From: Clostridia bacterium
Lineage (GTDB): Bacteria; Bacillota; Clostridia; Oscillospirales; CAG-272
Length of the DNA: 64,000 bases
NCBI GenBank assembly: GCA_017472305.1
Contig: JAFUQP010000034.1
Span: 34,103-98,102, forward strand
Direction of reading: 5' to 3'
This document shows positions 35,427 to 43,490 of this stretch, piece by piece. Below the pieces are notes generated by a model. It worked only from the letters and a program-made list of their open reading frames with translations, made no database searches and was not told where the DNA came from. A program made the translations under genes and the position numbers. Positions within the stretch are counted from its first letter, which is position 1. The number at the start of each line of letters is the position of its first letter.

Positions 35427-37148
35427 TTGAAAAGACTGCTTAAATATCTTCGCGGCTATGAAAAAGAAACGGCTCTCGCACCTCTCGGCAAGCTTTGCGA
35501 GGCGACACTCGAGCTTATCGTTCCTTTGATTATCGCCGCTATAATCGACCGCGGAATTGCTAACGGCGACCGTGGCTACACGGTGCTTATGAGCCTTCTT
35601 CTTATGCTGCTCGGCGCTGTGGGGCTTGGATTCTCGGTTGTGGCACAGTATTTTGCTGCAAAGGCATCGGTCGGCTTTATAACCGCTACGCGACGTGCTA
35701 TGTTCACACGGCTCGAAACCCTTTCATACGCCGATGCCGACTCTCTCGGCACGTCTACTATGATTACGAGAATGACGGCAGACGCGACGAAGCTGCAGAC
35801 GGGTGTTAACCTCACCCTAAGGCTGCTTCTCCGCTCCCCCTTCGTAGTATTCGGCGCTATGATTATGGCGCTTATTATCGACGTCGAGGCGGGGCTTTCC
35901 TTTGCTCTCGTTATTCCGCTTCTTTCGGTAGTCGTCTTTGGTATAATGCTCGTTTCTATGCCTCTTTACAAGAAGGTGCAGGGCGGAGTTGATAAAATTC
36001 TCTCGAGAACACGCGACAATCTTTCGGGTGTTCGGTGTGTGCGCGCATTCGGCAAGGAAGAGCGAGAAACGATAAAATTCCGCGAGGAAAACGCTACCCT
36101 TACCGCCGCGCAAAACCGCGTTGGGCGAATTTCGGCGCTTATGAACCCCTTGACCTACGTAATTATCAACCTCGGTATAGTTCTTCTTATTTATACCGGT
36201 GCTCTTCGGGTTGATTCCGGCGAGCTTACGCAGGGCGAGGTTATTGCGCTATACAACTATATGTCGCAGATTCTCGTGGAGCTTATCAAGCTTGCAAATC
36301 TTATTATTACGATAAGCCGAGCTCTCGCCTCGGGCTCGAGAATTGCAGACGTTCTCGAGCTTCAGTCCTCGCAGAAATTCGGCGAGCGCGAGGTGGGTGT
36401 TAACCCCGAGTGCGCCGTGCAGCTCAAGTCCGCATCACTTCGGTACGGACGCGCGAGTGAGGACTCGCTCTCGGGCATTTCACTCTCGGCTATGCGAGGC
36501 GAAACCGTCGGAATTATCGGCGGAACGGGCTCGGGAAAGAGCTCGCTTGTAAACCTTATTCCGAGGCTCTACGATGCGACGGGCGGCGAGGTTCTTATTG
36601 AAGGCTCGCCTATCCCGGAGTTTTCAAAGGAAGCCTTGACAAGGAAAATCGGTATTGTTCCTCAGAGGGCAACGCTCTTTGCGGGAAGTGTCGGTGACAA
36701 TATGCGTATCGGCGCAAGAGGGGCTACCGACGAGGAGATAAACGAAGCACTTCTTGCGGCACAGGCGCTTGATTTCGTTAACGAAAAGGGCGGACTTTCG
36801 GCAGAAATCGAGGCAGGCGGAAGAAACCTTTCGGGCGGGCAGAAGCAGAGGCTTACTATTGCGAGAGCTCTTGTGAAGAAGCCCGAAATCCTTATACTTG
36901 ACGACTCTGCCTCGGCTCTTGACTACGCAACCGACGCAAGGCTTCGCCGCGCGATTTCGGATTTCAGTAAGGATATGACTGTTTTCATCGTTTCCCAAAG
37001 GGCGGCGTCGGTTATGCACGCTGACAAAATTCTCGTGCTTGACGACGGTCACGCGGTTGCAGAGGGAACGCACAAGGAGCTTCTCGGCTCCTCCGAGGTT
37101 TACAGAGAAATCTACGAAACTCAGTTCGGAGAGGGGGCAAGTGAATGA
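35427..37148 (+). CDS. ABC exporter half-transporter, degenerate-site subunit
   Basis: A 573-residue type IV (MsbA-like) exporter half: six membrane helices then an ATPase domain. Walker A IIGGTGSGKSS is near residue 361, the signature LSGGQKQRL is canonical, but Walker B reads ILILDDSASALD, with Asp instead of the catalytic Glu. That pattern is usual for one partner of heterodimeric exporters. The start is TTG at 35427 with CGGAG upstream. Its stop overlaps the start of the second half by four bases. Substrate unknown; related pairs export drugs, peptides or lipids. Confidence 0.9.
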   Translation: MKRLLKYLRGYEKETALAPLGKLCEATLELIVPLIIAAIIDRGIANGDRGYTVLMSLLLMLLGAVGLGFSVVAQYFAAKASVGFITATRRAMFTRLETLSYADADSLGTSTMITRMTADATKLQTGVNLTLRLLLRSPFVVFGAMIMALIIDVEAGLSFALVIPLLSVVVFGIMLVSMPLYKKVQGGVDKILSRTRDNLSGVRCVRAFGKEERETIKFREENATLTAAQNRVGRISALMNPLTYVIINLGIVLLIYTGALRVDSGELTQGEVIALYNYMSQILVELIKLANLIITISRALASGSRIADVLELQSSQKFGEREVGVNPECAVQLKSASLRYGRASEDSLSGISLSAMRGETVGIIGGTGSGKSSLVNLIPRLYDATGGEVLIEGSPIPEFSKEALTRKIGIVPQRATLFAGSVGDNMRIGARGATDEEINEALLAAQALDFVNEKGGLSAEIEAGGRNLSGGQKQRLTIARALVKKPEILILDDSASALDYATDARLRRAISDFSKDMTVFIVSQRAASVMHADKILVLDDGHAVAEGTHKELLGSSEVYREIYETQFGEGASE

Positions 37149-38893
37149 AAAACAGGAAAATGCTTACCCGCGTTCTGAAGTATATAGGAAGATATAAATA
37201 CCTTCTTCCCCTCTCACTGCTTATGGCGCTTATTTCCACCGCCCTGACACTCTACGTTCCTATTCTCATAGGCGAGGCTATTGATGCGGCGGTGGGCGCA
37301 GGCAGAGTTGATTTCGCTATTATTACAGACAGACTGCTTCTGTCGATTCTGCTTATCGGCATTACCGCACTCGCAACCTGGATTATGAGCGCGATAAACA
37401 ACCGCATAGCCTACCGAGTTTCAGAGGATATAAGGAACGAGGCGTTCGTAAAAATCGAGAGTCTGCCGCTCTCGTATATTGACACAACGCCTCACGGCGA
37501 AATTGTAAACCGCATTATAAACGACACAGACCGCTTTGCAGAGGGCTTGCTGCTTGGATTCACGCAGGTCTTTACGGGTGTGCTTACGATAGTCGGAACG
37601 CTCGTGTTTATGCTCGTTTTATGCTGGCAGATTGCTCTCGTAGTCGTTCTTCTTACTCCCCTTTCGATTTTTATTGCGAAATTCATAGGAACGAGAACCT
37701 TCAATATGTTCAAGGCACGCTCGGAGTGCGAGGCAGAGGCTGCCTCTCTCATTGACGAGATGCTTACGGGACAGAAAACCGTTCGCGCATTCGGCTACGA
37801 GGACCGCGCAACAGAGCGCTTTGACGAGGTATCGGGAAGGCTCGAGCGCACAACGCTTGATGCGATATTCTTCTCGTCCCTTACTAACCCTACGACGAGA
37901 TTTGTCAACAGTATGGTCTATGCCGCGACGGCACTCGTCGGTGCGCTTATCGTTATCGCCTCGGGCGGTGATGGAGCGCTTCTCACAATAGGCGAATTTT
38001 CGGTGCTTCTCTCCTACACGAACCAATATACCAAGCCGTTTAACGAGATTTCGGGCATTTTCGCGGAGTTCCAGAACGCTCTTGCCTCGGCAGGAAGGGT
38101 CCTTGACCTCATTGAGGAGCCGAGCGAGCAGAGCGACGAGGGATTCACGGAAATCGAAAATTGTGAGGGCGATATCACGCTTTCCGACGTTTCCTTCTCC
38201 TACTCGAAGGAAAAGCCGCTCATCGAGGGCTTAAATCTTGACGTGAAAAAGGGACAGACCGTTGCTATCGTTGGACCTACGGGCTGTGGAAAGACGACCT
38301 TTATCAACCTGCTTATGCGCTTTTACGACGTTGACTCGGGCAAAATCGAGCTTGACGGCAAGGATATACGCACTTTGACGAGGCACTCTCTCCGTACCTC
38401 ATACGGAATGGTGCTTCAGGACACCTGGCTGTTTTCGGGCACGGTGCGCGAGAACATCGCCTTTTCACGTCCCGAGGCAACCGACGAAGAAATTGTCGCG
38501 GCGGCACGTGCGGCACACGCTCACAGCTTTATAAAGAGGCTTGAGGGGGGCTATGACACTCACCTCGGCGAGGGCGGCGAGGGGCTTTCACAGGGACAAA
38601 AGCAGCTCATCTGTATAGCAAGAGTTATGCTTTGTCTGCCGCCTATGCTGATACTCGACGAGGCGACCTCGTCTATCGATACGAGAACCGAAATGCGTAT
38701 TCAGCGCGCCTTCTCGGAGATGACCGAGGGTCGCACGAGCTTTATAGTTGCTCACAGACTTTCTACCGTCAGAGATGCCGACGTGATACTCGTTATGCGC
38801 GACGGAAAAATTGTTGAAAGCGGAACTCACGAGGACCTTCTTTTGAAGGGTGGCTTCTACTCTGAGCTTTATAACAGTCAGTTTGCACATTAA
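37145..38893 (+). CDS. ABC exporter half-transporter, catalytic subunit
   Basis: A 582-residue partner of the preceding protein. It has six membrane helices, Walker A IVGPTGCGKTT near 375, signature LSQGQKQ, and the complete Walker B MLILDEATSSID with catalytic Glu, followed by IVAHRLSTVRDAD. The two halves are translationally coupled (ATGA) and followed directly by a terminator, so they form a two-gene operon. The division between degenerate and active halves indicates a heterodimer with one consensus ATP site. Confidence 0.92.
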   Translation: MKNRKMLTRVLKYIGRYKYLLPLSLLMALISTALTLYVPILIGEAIDAAVGAGRVDFAIITDRLLLSILLIGITALATWIMSAINNRIAYRVSEDIRNEAFVKIESLPLSYIDTTPHGEIVNRIINDTDRFAEGLLLGFTQVFTGVLTIVGTLVFMLVLCWQIALVVVLLTPLSIFIAKFIGTRTFNMFKARSECEAEAASLIDEMLTGQKTVRAFGYEDRATERFDEVSGRLERTTLDAIFFSSLTNPTTRFVNSMVYAATALVGALIVIASGGDGALLTIGEFSVLLSYTNQYTKPFNEISGIFAEFQNALASAGRVLDLIEEPSEQSDEGFTEIENCEGDITLSDVSFSYSKEKPLIEGLNLDVKKGQTVAIVGPTGCGKTTFINLLMRFYDVDSGKIELDGKDIRTLTRHSLRTSYGMVLQDTWLFSGTVRENIAFSRPEATDEEIVAAARAAHAHSFIKRLEGGYDTHLGEGGEGLSQGQKQLICIARVMLCLPPMLILDEATSSIDTRTEMRIQRAFSEMTEGRTSFIVAHRLSTVRDADVILVMRDGKIVESGTHEDLLLKGGFYSELYNSQFAH

Positions 38894-38899
38894 CACGAG

Positions 38900-38930
38900 A
38901 AAAACTCTACCGACGGTAGAGTTTTTCTTT
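38900..38930 (+). terminator. Terminator of the ABC exporter operon
   Basis: AAAAACTCTACC (38900-38911) pairs with GGTAGAGTTTTT (38915-38926), loop GAC. Works in either direction. Confidence 0.88.
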
Positions 38931-38952
38931 ATGAGGTCTACTATTTGGGGGG

Positions 38953-38981
38953 TTGCTTTTTCACTACTGTAGTGGTAAAAT
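38953..38981 (+). promoter_or_regulatory. murQ promoter containing a palindromic operator
   Basis: TTGCTT (38953-38958) and TAAAAT (38976-38981) are 17 bases apart. The spacer contains the perfect palindrome CACTAC-T-GTAGTG (38962-38974), placed where a bound repressor would block RNA polymerase. Confidence 0.6.
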
Positions 38982-39017
38982 AATTATATACATCTAAAGC
39001 ATAAAAGAGGGTTGAAA

Positions 39018-39827
39018 ATGTTAAAAACAGAAATGAGAAACGAGCACACCAAGAATATCCCCGAGATGGAAACTCTTGAGATGATGCGCGTTATGCAAAA
39101 CGAAAACAAGAACGCGGCGGCGGCACTCGACTCACAGCTTGAGAACATCGGTCGCGCGGTCGATATTATTTCCGAGAGAATGAAAAAAGGCGGCAGGCTC
39201 TTCTACATAGGCTGCGGTACGTCGGGAAGGCTCGGTGTGCTTGACGCCTCGGAGTGCCCCCCTACCTACGGTGTACCGAAGAACCTTGTTATCGGTATTA
39301 TTGCCGGCGGCGACTATGCGCTTCGCAATGCTATTGAGGGCGCGGAGGATAATCCCGAGCTTGGCAGAGAGGACCTAGAAAAGCACGAAATCACAGAGCT
39401 TGACAGTGTTGTGGGAATTTCGGTTGCAGGCGGCGCAAGATACGTGCTCGGCGCTCTTGAATATGCAAAATCCAAGGGTGCGGCGATTATCGCAATCACC
39501 TCTAACGAGGGCGCTCCCATTGAAGAGATTGCCGACGTCGGAATTCACCCCGACACGGGAGCCGAGGTTATCACCGGCTCGACAAGAATGAAGGCAGGCA
39601 CGGCGCACAAGATGATACTCAATATGATATCCACCGCCGTAATGATAAGACAGGGTCACGTATACGAAAATCTTATGATTAATCTTCGTCCCGCCAACAT
39701 CAAGCTTGAGGACAGAATGATTAGAATTGTTTCGGATATTCTCGAGGTAGACAGAGATACCGCAAAGAAGCTTCTCGACGAAAACGGCTTCGTTATCAGA
39801 GCGGCTATCGAGGCATATAAGGCATAA
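39018..39827 (+). CDS. murQ: N-acetylmuramic acid 6-phosphate etherase, compact form
   Basis: A 269-residue enzyme cleaving the lactyl ether of MurNAc-6-phosphate to give GlcNAc-6-phosphate and lactate, used in cell-wall recycling. The SIS domain carries FYIGCGTSGRLGVLDASECPPTYG, with the conserved glutamate, and AIEGAEDN with the second one; EVITGSTRMKAGTAHK is intact. The usual length is about 300 residues; the C-terminal helical part here has one unit fewer (about 30 residues shorter). The ATG at 39018 is chosen with GAGGG upstream; a TTG lies at 39012. No MurNAc transporter or murR gene is adjacent. Confidence 0.92.
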   Translation: MLKTEMRNEHTKNIPEMETLEMMRVMQNENKNAAAALDSQLENIGRAVDIISERMKKGGRLFYIGCGTSGRLGVLDASECPPTYGVPKNLVIGIIAGGDYALRNAIEGAEDNPELGREDLEKHEITELDSVVGISVAGGARYVLGALEYAKSKGAAIIAITSNEGAPIEEIADVGIHPDTGAEVITGSTRMKAGTAHKMILNMISTAVMIRQGHVYENLMINLRPANIKLEDRMIRIVSDILEVDRDTAKKLLDENGFVIRAAIEAYKA

Positions 39828-39832
39828 ATAAC

Positions 39833-39887
39833 AACGCGACAGGGATTTTTGAGCTTCTTGCTCGGCTTCCCTGCCGTGTTTTTTTCA
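39833..39887 (+). terminator. Terminator of murQ
   Basis: CAGGGA and TCCCTG form the core stem, with flanking partial pairing, followed by a run of seven T (about 39879-39885). Confidence 0.7.
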
Positions 39888-39985
39888 TACAGACTGCAAA
39901 TGAGTGCCGTTTTTTTGTAGCTAACCTGCTACTATTGCTTTGTGCCCCTAAATTACGGAGTGTTTAGAAATTTAATGACAACTTA

Positions 39986-40014
39986 TTGAAATATACATAA
40001 ATCTATGTTAAAAT
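39986..40014 (+). promoter_or_regulatory. Predicted promoter of the Mrr-like gene
   Basis: TTGAAA (39986-39991) and TAAAAT (40009-40014), 17-base spacer, 24 bases before the start codon. Confidence 0.75.
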
Positions 40015-40037
40015 ATTAATAGAAAGGCGGTGCTATT

Positions 40038-41030
40038 ATGTCGAGAAGCATAAGTCATACGAGAATTTACAGAGCGATTGTTTCGGCTCTTGAGAGGTCG
40101 CCTCTTGTAAGAGTCGAGCTTATCGAGGCGGTTTGCCGCGGCGTGGGCCTCACAAAAGAGGAGCTTGCCGACCGCTCGGCAGGCAGCACTCTGAGTAATT
40201 TAAGAAGCCGTATCGGTGCAACCGTCAACCAGATGCACACTGAGGGGCTTATAGGAATTGACAACGTCGGAAGATACTTTGCGGTTACTGACAAGCCGGT
40301 GGTTGTCAGAATTGAGCGATGCGAGAAGGAAATTCTTTCTATACTTACGGAAAAGCCGAGAATGAAAGCAGAGCTTCGCGAGGAGCTTAAGGAGCGCATC
40401 GGCACAAGCAAGACGGTAAACACACGTGACGACGATATTCTCTCTACATATATGGGTCAGATACTCAAGAGGCTGCTTGCCGACGGAGTGCTTACACTTA
40501 CCGACGGGATATACGCACTCAGCCCGAAGATTTCAGCGCGTGCCGACGACGTTAATGAAATTCTCGCCTTAAAGAGTGATTTTCTTCTGAAGCTCCATTC
40601 AAAGGGCGGCGAGTTCTTCGAGAATTTCTTCGTATCTCTTATGAAGAAGTACTATCTACACTCGGGAAAAAAGGTTGTTGAGGCGTACGTTACAGGCGGC
40701 TCCGACGACGGCGGAATAGACGGCGTTATAAGAACCCTCGACAAGCTCGGATTCTACGAAACAATAATGATACAGACCAAAAACCGTGTGGATATTTCAA
40801 GCGAAACCGAGGTTCGCGGCTTCTACGGAGCGGTATGCGCGAAGCGCGGGTCACGCGGAATTTTTGCTACCACATCGGATTTTCATACCTCAGCAAAGGA
40901 TTTTATAAACGGGCTTGACGACCTTGTCGGTATAAACGGCGACAGAGTATTCGCGCTCTCGATAGAATGCGCTCACGGAATAAGAAAGGTTGGAGGAAAG
41001 CTCGAGATTGACGAAAGGATTTTCATATAA
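40038..41030 (+). CDS. Mrr-like restriction endonuclease (type IV type)
   Basis: A 330-residue protein. The C-terminal domain has the Mrr-type nuclease motif: GGSDDGGIDG (D228) followed by MIQTKNR (Q246, K248) and then EVRGFYGAV, the usual PD-(D/E)xK order of Mrr. The N-terminal ~170 residues look like two winged-helix units (Mrr_N-like; GLIGIDNVGRYFAV and GVLTLTDGIYALS end each). Mrr enzymes cut modified foreign DNA. An AAAGGCGGTG site precedes the ATG. The next gene begins on the base after the stop codon, so the two are coupled. No methyltransferase is nearby, in agreement with a modification-dependent enzyme. Confidence 0.83.
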   Translation: MSRSISHTRIYRAIVSALERSPLVRVELIEAVCRGVGLTKEELADRSAGSTLSNLRSRIGATVNQMHTEGLIGIDNVGRYFAVTDKPVVVRIERCEKEILSILTEKPRMKAELREELKERIGTSKTVNTRDDDILSTYMGQILKRLLADGVLTLTDGIYALSPKISARADDVNEILALKSDFLLKLHSKGGEFFENFFVSLMKKYYLHSGKKVVEAYVTGGSDDGGIDGVIRTLDKLGFYETIMIQTKNRVDISSETEVRGFYGAVCAKRGSRGIFATTSDFHTSAKDFINGLDDLVGINGDRVFALSIECAHGIRKVGGKLEIDERIFI

Positions 41031-41534
41031 ATGACTGTTTCCGAAGCAAAGGCACGAATAGAAGGTTACCTGAACAATTACAAGGACGCGCTATCCGCTG
41101 ACGGTTTGTCAGTTTCTGTCAGCTGCGAGCTTCTGACAAAGGATTTTGAGGACTGCGACGAGAATTCAAGGAAGCTCGCCTTTATATGCGGCGAGGTAAA
41201 GCTTGCGCCCGAGGGCGCAGGTGACGACGAGGCTATGATTTACGCCATGCTGATTGACGCAAAGAGAGGTCACGACATAAGCGATGAGCTTATTTCCTCG
41301 GAAATCAACGATTTCTCACTTGAAATGAGCAGAGTTCTGACAGGCCTTCACTCGTCAGCATCTGCCGCCGATTTTATCAAGGACGAAATACGCGAGTCAG
41401 GCTCGGAGGACGAGGAAGCCGTCCGCGAATTTGAGATTGGGCTTAACAGATTTACGAGAAACATTTTCATTTTCGGAGTTTGCGCGATTGTTGTCATTGC
41501 TTCGGTTGCGGCACTATTGGCACATATTTTGTAA
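41031..41534 (+). CDS. Unknown tail-anchored membrane protein coupled to the Mrr-like gene
   Basis: A 167-residue acidic protein. Residues 1-135 are soluble-looking (an N-terminal helix MTVSEAKARIEGYLNNYKD, then RKLAFICGEVKLAPEG), and residues about 142-166 form a single hydrophobic helix (FIFGVCAIVVIASVAALLAHIL). There is no signal peptide, so the bulk should face the cytoplasm. I do not recognise the family. Its ATG directly follows the Mrr stop codon with no gap, which indicates co-translation and perhaps joint function. Confidence 0.7.
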   Translation: MTVSEAKARIEGYLNNYKDALSADGLSVSVSCELLTKDFEDCDENSRKLAFICGEVKLAPEGAGDDEAMIYAMLIDAKRGHDISDELISSEINDFSLEMSRVLTGLHSSASAADFIKDEIRESGSEDEEAVREFEIGLNRFTRNIFIFGVCAIVVIASVAALLAHIL

Positions 41535-41561
41535 ACCAAAATTTACTTTTTCGAGGTATTT

Positions 41562-41765
41562 ATGGATTTCTCTAAGTACGGATACAAGGCAAAGGCAAGT
41601 TGCGAGTCCTGCGAATTTTACGAATACGACGAGTATACCGACACCTACGGCTGCAACCTCTCGCTTGACGAGGACGAGGCGGCAGGACTCTTCTCTGGCA
41701 CGCGTCGCGAGTGCCCCTACTACCGCTACTACGACGAATACAAGAGCGTGCATAAGCAGATTTAA
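41562..41765 (+). CDS. Small DUF6472-like protein with four cysteines
   Basis: A 67-residue protein with C14-x2-C17, C31 and C51 (CESCEFY, YGCNLSLDEDE, RRECPYYRYYDEY), a layout that could bind a metal ion. It resembles the small DUF6472 proteins of Clostridia, for which I know no function. It follows the membrane protein after 27 bases and is followed by a terminator. Confidence 0.75.
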   Translation: MDFSKYGYKAKASCESCEFYEYDEYTDTYGCNLSLDEDEAAGLFSGTRRECPYYRYYDEYKSVHKQI

Positions 41766-41810
41766 CGCTCTTTGTCCACACGTAACGGCTGCAAACGGCA
41801 TTTATACAGG

Positions 41811-41898
41811 GCTTCTGTGGGAAATACAATTAAGAAAGCAAAAAGGCAAGAAAAGCTTCTGTGGGAAATACAATAAGAAAGCAAAAAAGGCAAGAACA
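41811..41898. repeat. 44-base tandem duplication
   Basis: GCTTCTGTGGGAAATACAAT begins at 41811 and again at 41855, and each copy continues through AGAAAGCAAAAA(A)GGCAAGAA. The two copies differ by about two small indels. Each brings a copy of the 5' terminator arm GGCAAG. Confidence 0.85.
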
Positions 41899-41949
41899 GC
41901 GAACACAGTCGCACCCCTTGCCTTTTTTTATTTCATTTTACAACTTCAA
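41883..41949. terminator. Bidirectional terminator between convergent genes
   Basis: AAAAAAGGCAAG (41883-41894) pairs with CTTGCCTTTTTT (41937-41948). It serves the DUF6472-like gene on the plus strand and the lipoprotein gene on the minus strand. Confidence 0.8.
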
Positions 41950-41952
41950 ATA

Positions 41953-43263
41953 TTACTTTTCCTCAACGTAAGCACACATAAGAAGCCATGCGATATCCTT
42001 ATTTACAAGAGGCTTCGTCTGGTCGTCGAAAATGCTTGCACCGCCGTCTGACCACCAGCCGCGGAAGGTTCCTATAGCCTTGATTGCATTAGCAAGCTCC
42101 TCTGTGAGGGGATATACTCCTGTTGCTTCGTCGGCATACTCATAATAGTCGGATATCATTTCGTTATAGGATTCCTTGCGAACAAAGTTACCGTCCTCAT
42201 CGTAAACGTAGCCGCCAACGGTTCCGCCGACGTTCTCGTTGATAAGTCCTGCCATCATTGCAAGAGAATCAATGTAGGGCGAGCTTGAGGCTATTCTGAG
42301 CACCACAAGCTTGCCGTCACCCGTATAATAGAAGCCGTCTTCCCCAAGCTCAACCGTCAGAGAACGGCTCTTCACGTCTACGTCAACAAGTCTGTAGTTA
42401 TCGGTATCAAGGGTATACTGCGAGAGCGACTCCTTAGCGGAAACGCTGTACCACTCCTGATAAATAGGTCTGTTCGGGAGCCCGCTGACCTGATTTGCAG
42501 TAAAGGTTACCGTTGCAGCGGTCTCAGAGGATATGCCGATAACGTAGGGGGTATTGACGTCGGGCATCTCAATTTTGATTTTAGTTTCCGACAGCACGAA
42601 GGTCATATCGTTATCGCCCTCGATTGCGCCGGAAAAAACGTTCATAGGATTGCCGTAGTAGCCTATAGCTCCGCCGCTTACCGAAAGCTCGTAGATGCCC
42701 TTGGTGTCGGCAAAGAATACTACGTAATTAATTCCCGAGGTAAGGTCAATCGAATAACCGCCCTTGCCGTTAACGGTATAGGCGAAGGTGTTATCGTCAA
42801 CCGCGCCGTAGAGAGGATAGCTCTTCTCTCCTACCTTATCAAGAACGCGCACGGTAACCTGCTTGTTCGCCTCGGAAACTGTAACGCTCTCATAATTGAG
42901 CGTTTTGCCCACCGTGCTGAAAAGCTCAACCGTATAGCTGCCGCTCTTCACGTCGGTAAAATCTGCCCTGCCGGCTATTTTCTCGCCCGAAACTCCGACG
43001 GGCTGCGCCTTGAACAGGTTACCGCTTGCATCAATGAGCCTTACTATTACGCCCTCAACGGGTTCGCCCTTGTAGTCTTCAACCGACACCGTATAATACG
43101 AGAGTCCCTGGTCTGTACTGCCTTCTCCGCCCTGCGAGCCGCCGGTATCACCGCCGCCCGAGCCGCCGTCACCTGTGTCGCCATCGTCCGAGCAGGATAC
43201 CATAGCTATGCCCAGAACAAGACTGAGCAAAAGAAGAACAAGAGTGTGAAAAATTCTTTTCAT
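41953..43263 (-). CDS. Predicted lipoprotein with carboxypeptidase-regulatory-like fold
   Basis: A 436-residue lipoprotein: signal peptide and lipobox VSCS, then a Gly/Asp/Ser/Thr spacer. Residues about 55-130 (YTVSVEDYKGEPVEGVIVRLIDASGN ... VKSGSYTVELFS) look like a carboxypeptidase-regulatory/SpaA-type beta sandwich. The rest is beta-rich with two parts like pre-peptidase-type jelly rolls (YVVFFADTKGIYELSVSGG). The C-terminal ~60 residues (YPLTEELANAIKAIGTF ... WLLMCAYVEE) resemble a module repeated in the next gene. Function unknown. GGAG precedes the ATG at 43263. Confidence 0.8.
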   Translation of the reverse strand: MKRIFHTLVLLLLSLVLGIAMVSCSDDGDTGDGGSGGGDTGGSQGGEGSTDQGLSYYTVSVEDYKGEPVEGVIVRLIDASGNLFKAQPVGVSGEKIAGRADFTDVKSGSYTVELFSTVGKTLNYESVTVSEANKQVTVRVLDKVGEKSYPLYGAVDDNTFAYTVNGKGGYSIDLTSGINYVVFFADTKGIYELSVSGGAIGYYGNPMNVFSGAIEGDNDMTFVLSETKIKIEMPDVNTPYVIGISSETAATVTFTANQVSGLPNRPIYQEWYSVSAKESLSQYTLDTDNYRLVDVDVKSRSLTVELGEDGFYYTGDGKLVVLRIASSSPYIDSLAMMAGLINENVGGTVGGYVYDEDGNFVRKESYNEMISDYYEYADEATGVYPLTEELANAIKAIGTFRGWWSDGGASIFDDQTKPLVNKDIAWLLMCAYVEEK

Positions 43264-43283
43264 TGTTTCTCCATTCCACCGTC

Positions 43284-43302
43284 AATCGGCATATTTTGCC
43301 GA
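43284..43302. repeat. Inverted repeat in the leader of the 41953-43263 lipoprotein gene
   Basis: ATCGGCA and TGCCGAT pair around TATTT. On the plus strand TTTTT follows. It lies about 20 bases before the minus-strand start codon and could affect transcription or translation there. Confidence 0.4.
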
Positions 43303-43359
43303 TTTTTGTAAAGTTTTGTTTTCAAAAGTTGTATATATTTGTATATGCTTATAAAAGTC

Positions 43360-43388
43360 GTTCTCCGAGTGAAGTGCACTCGGAGAAC
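43360..43388 (-). terminator. Terminator of the TlpA-like lipoprotein gene
   Basis: GTTCTCCGAGTG (43360-43371) pairs perfectly with CACTCGGAGAAC (43377-43388). On the minus strand GACTTTTAT follows. Confidence 0.75.
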
Positions 43389-43490
43389 TTTGTTGTTCAT
43401 TGAAAAGTTTCTTCAAAGCCGTCATAGGCGCTCTCATACGAGGCAGGTGCCGCGCAGGTGCATACAGTCTTGAAGAATAGCGCGAAGCTA

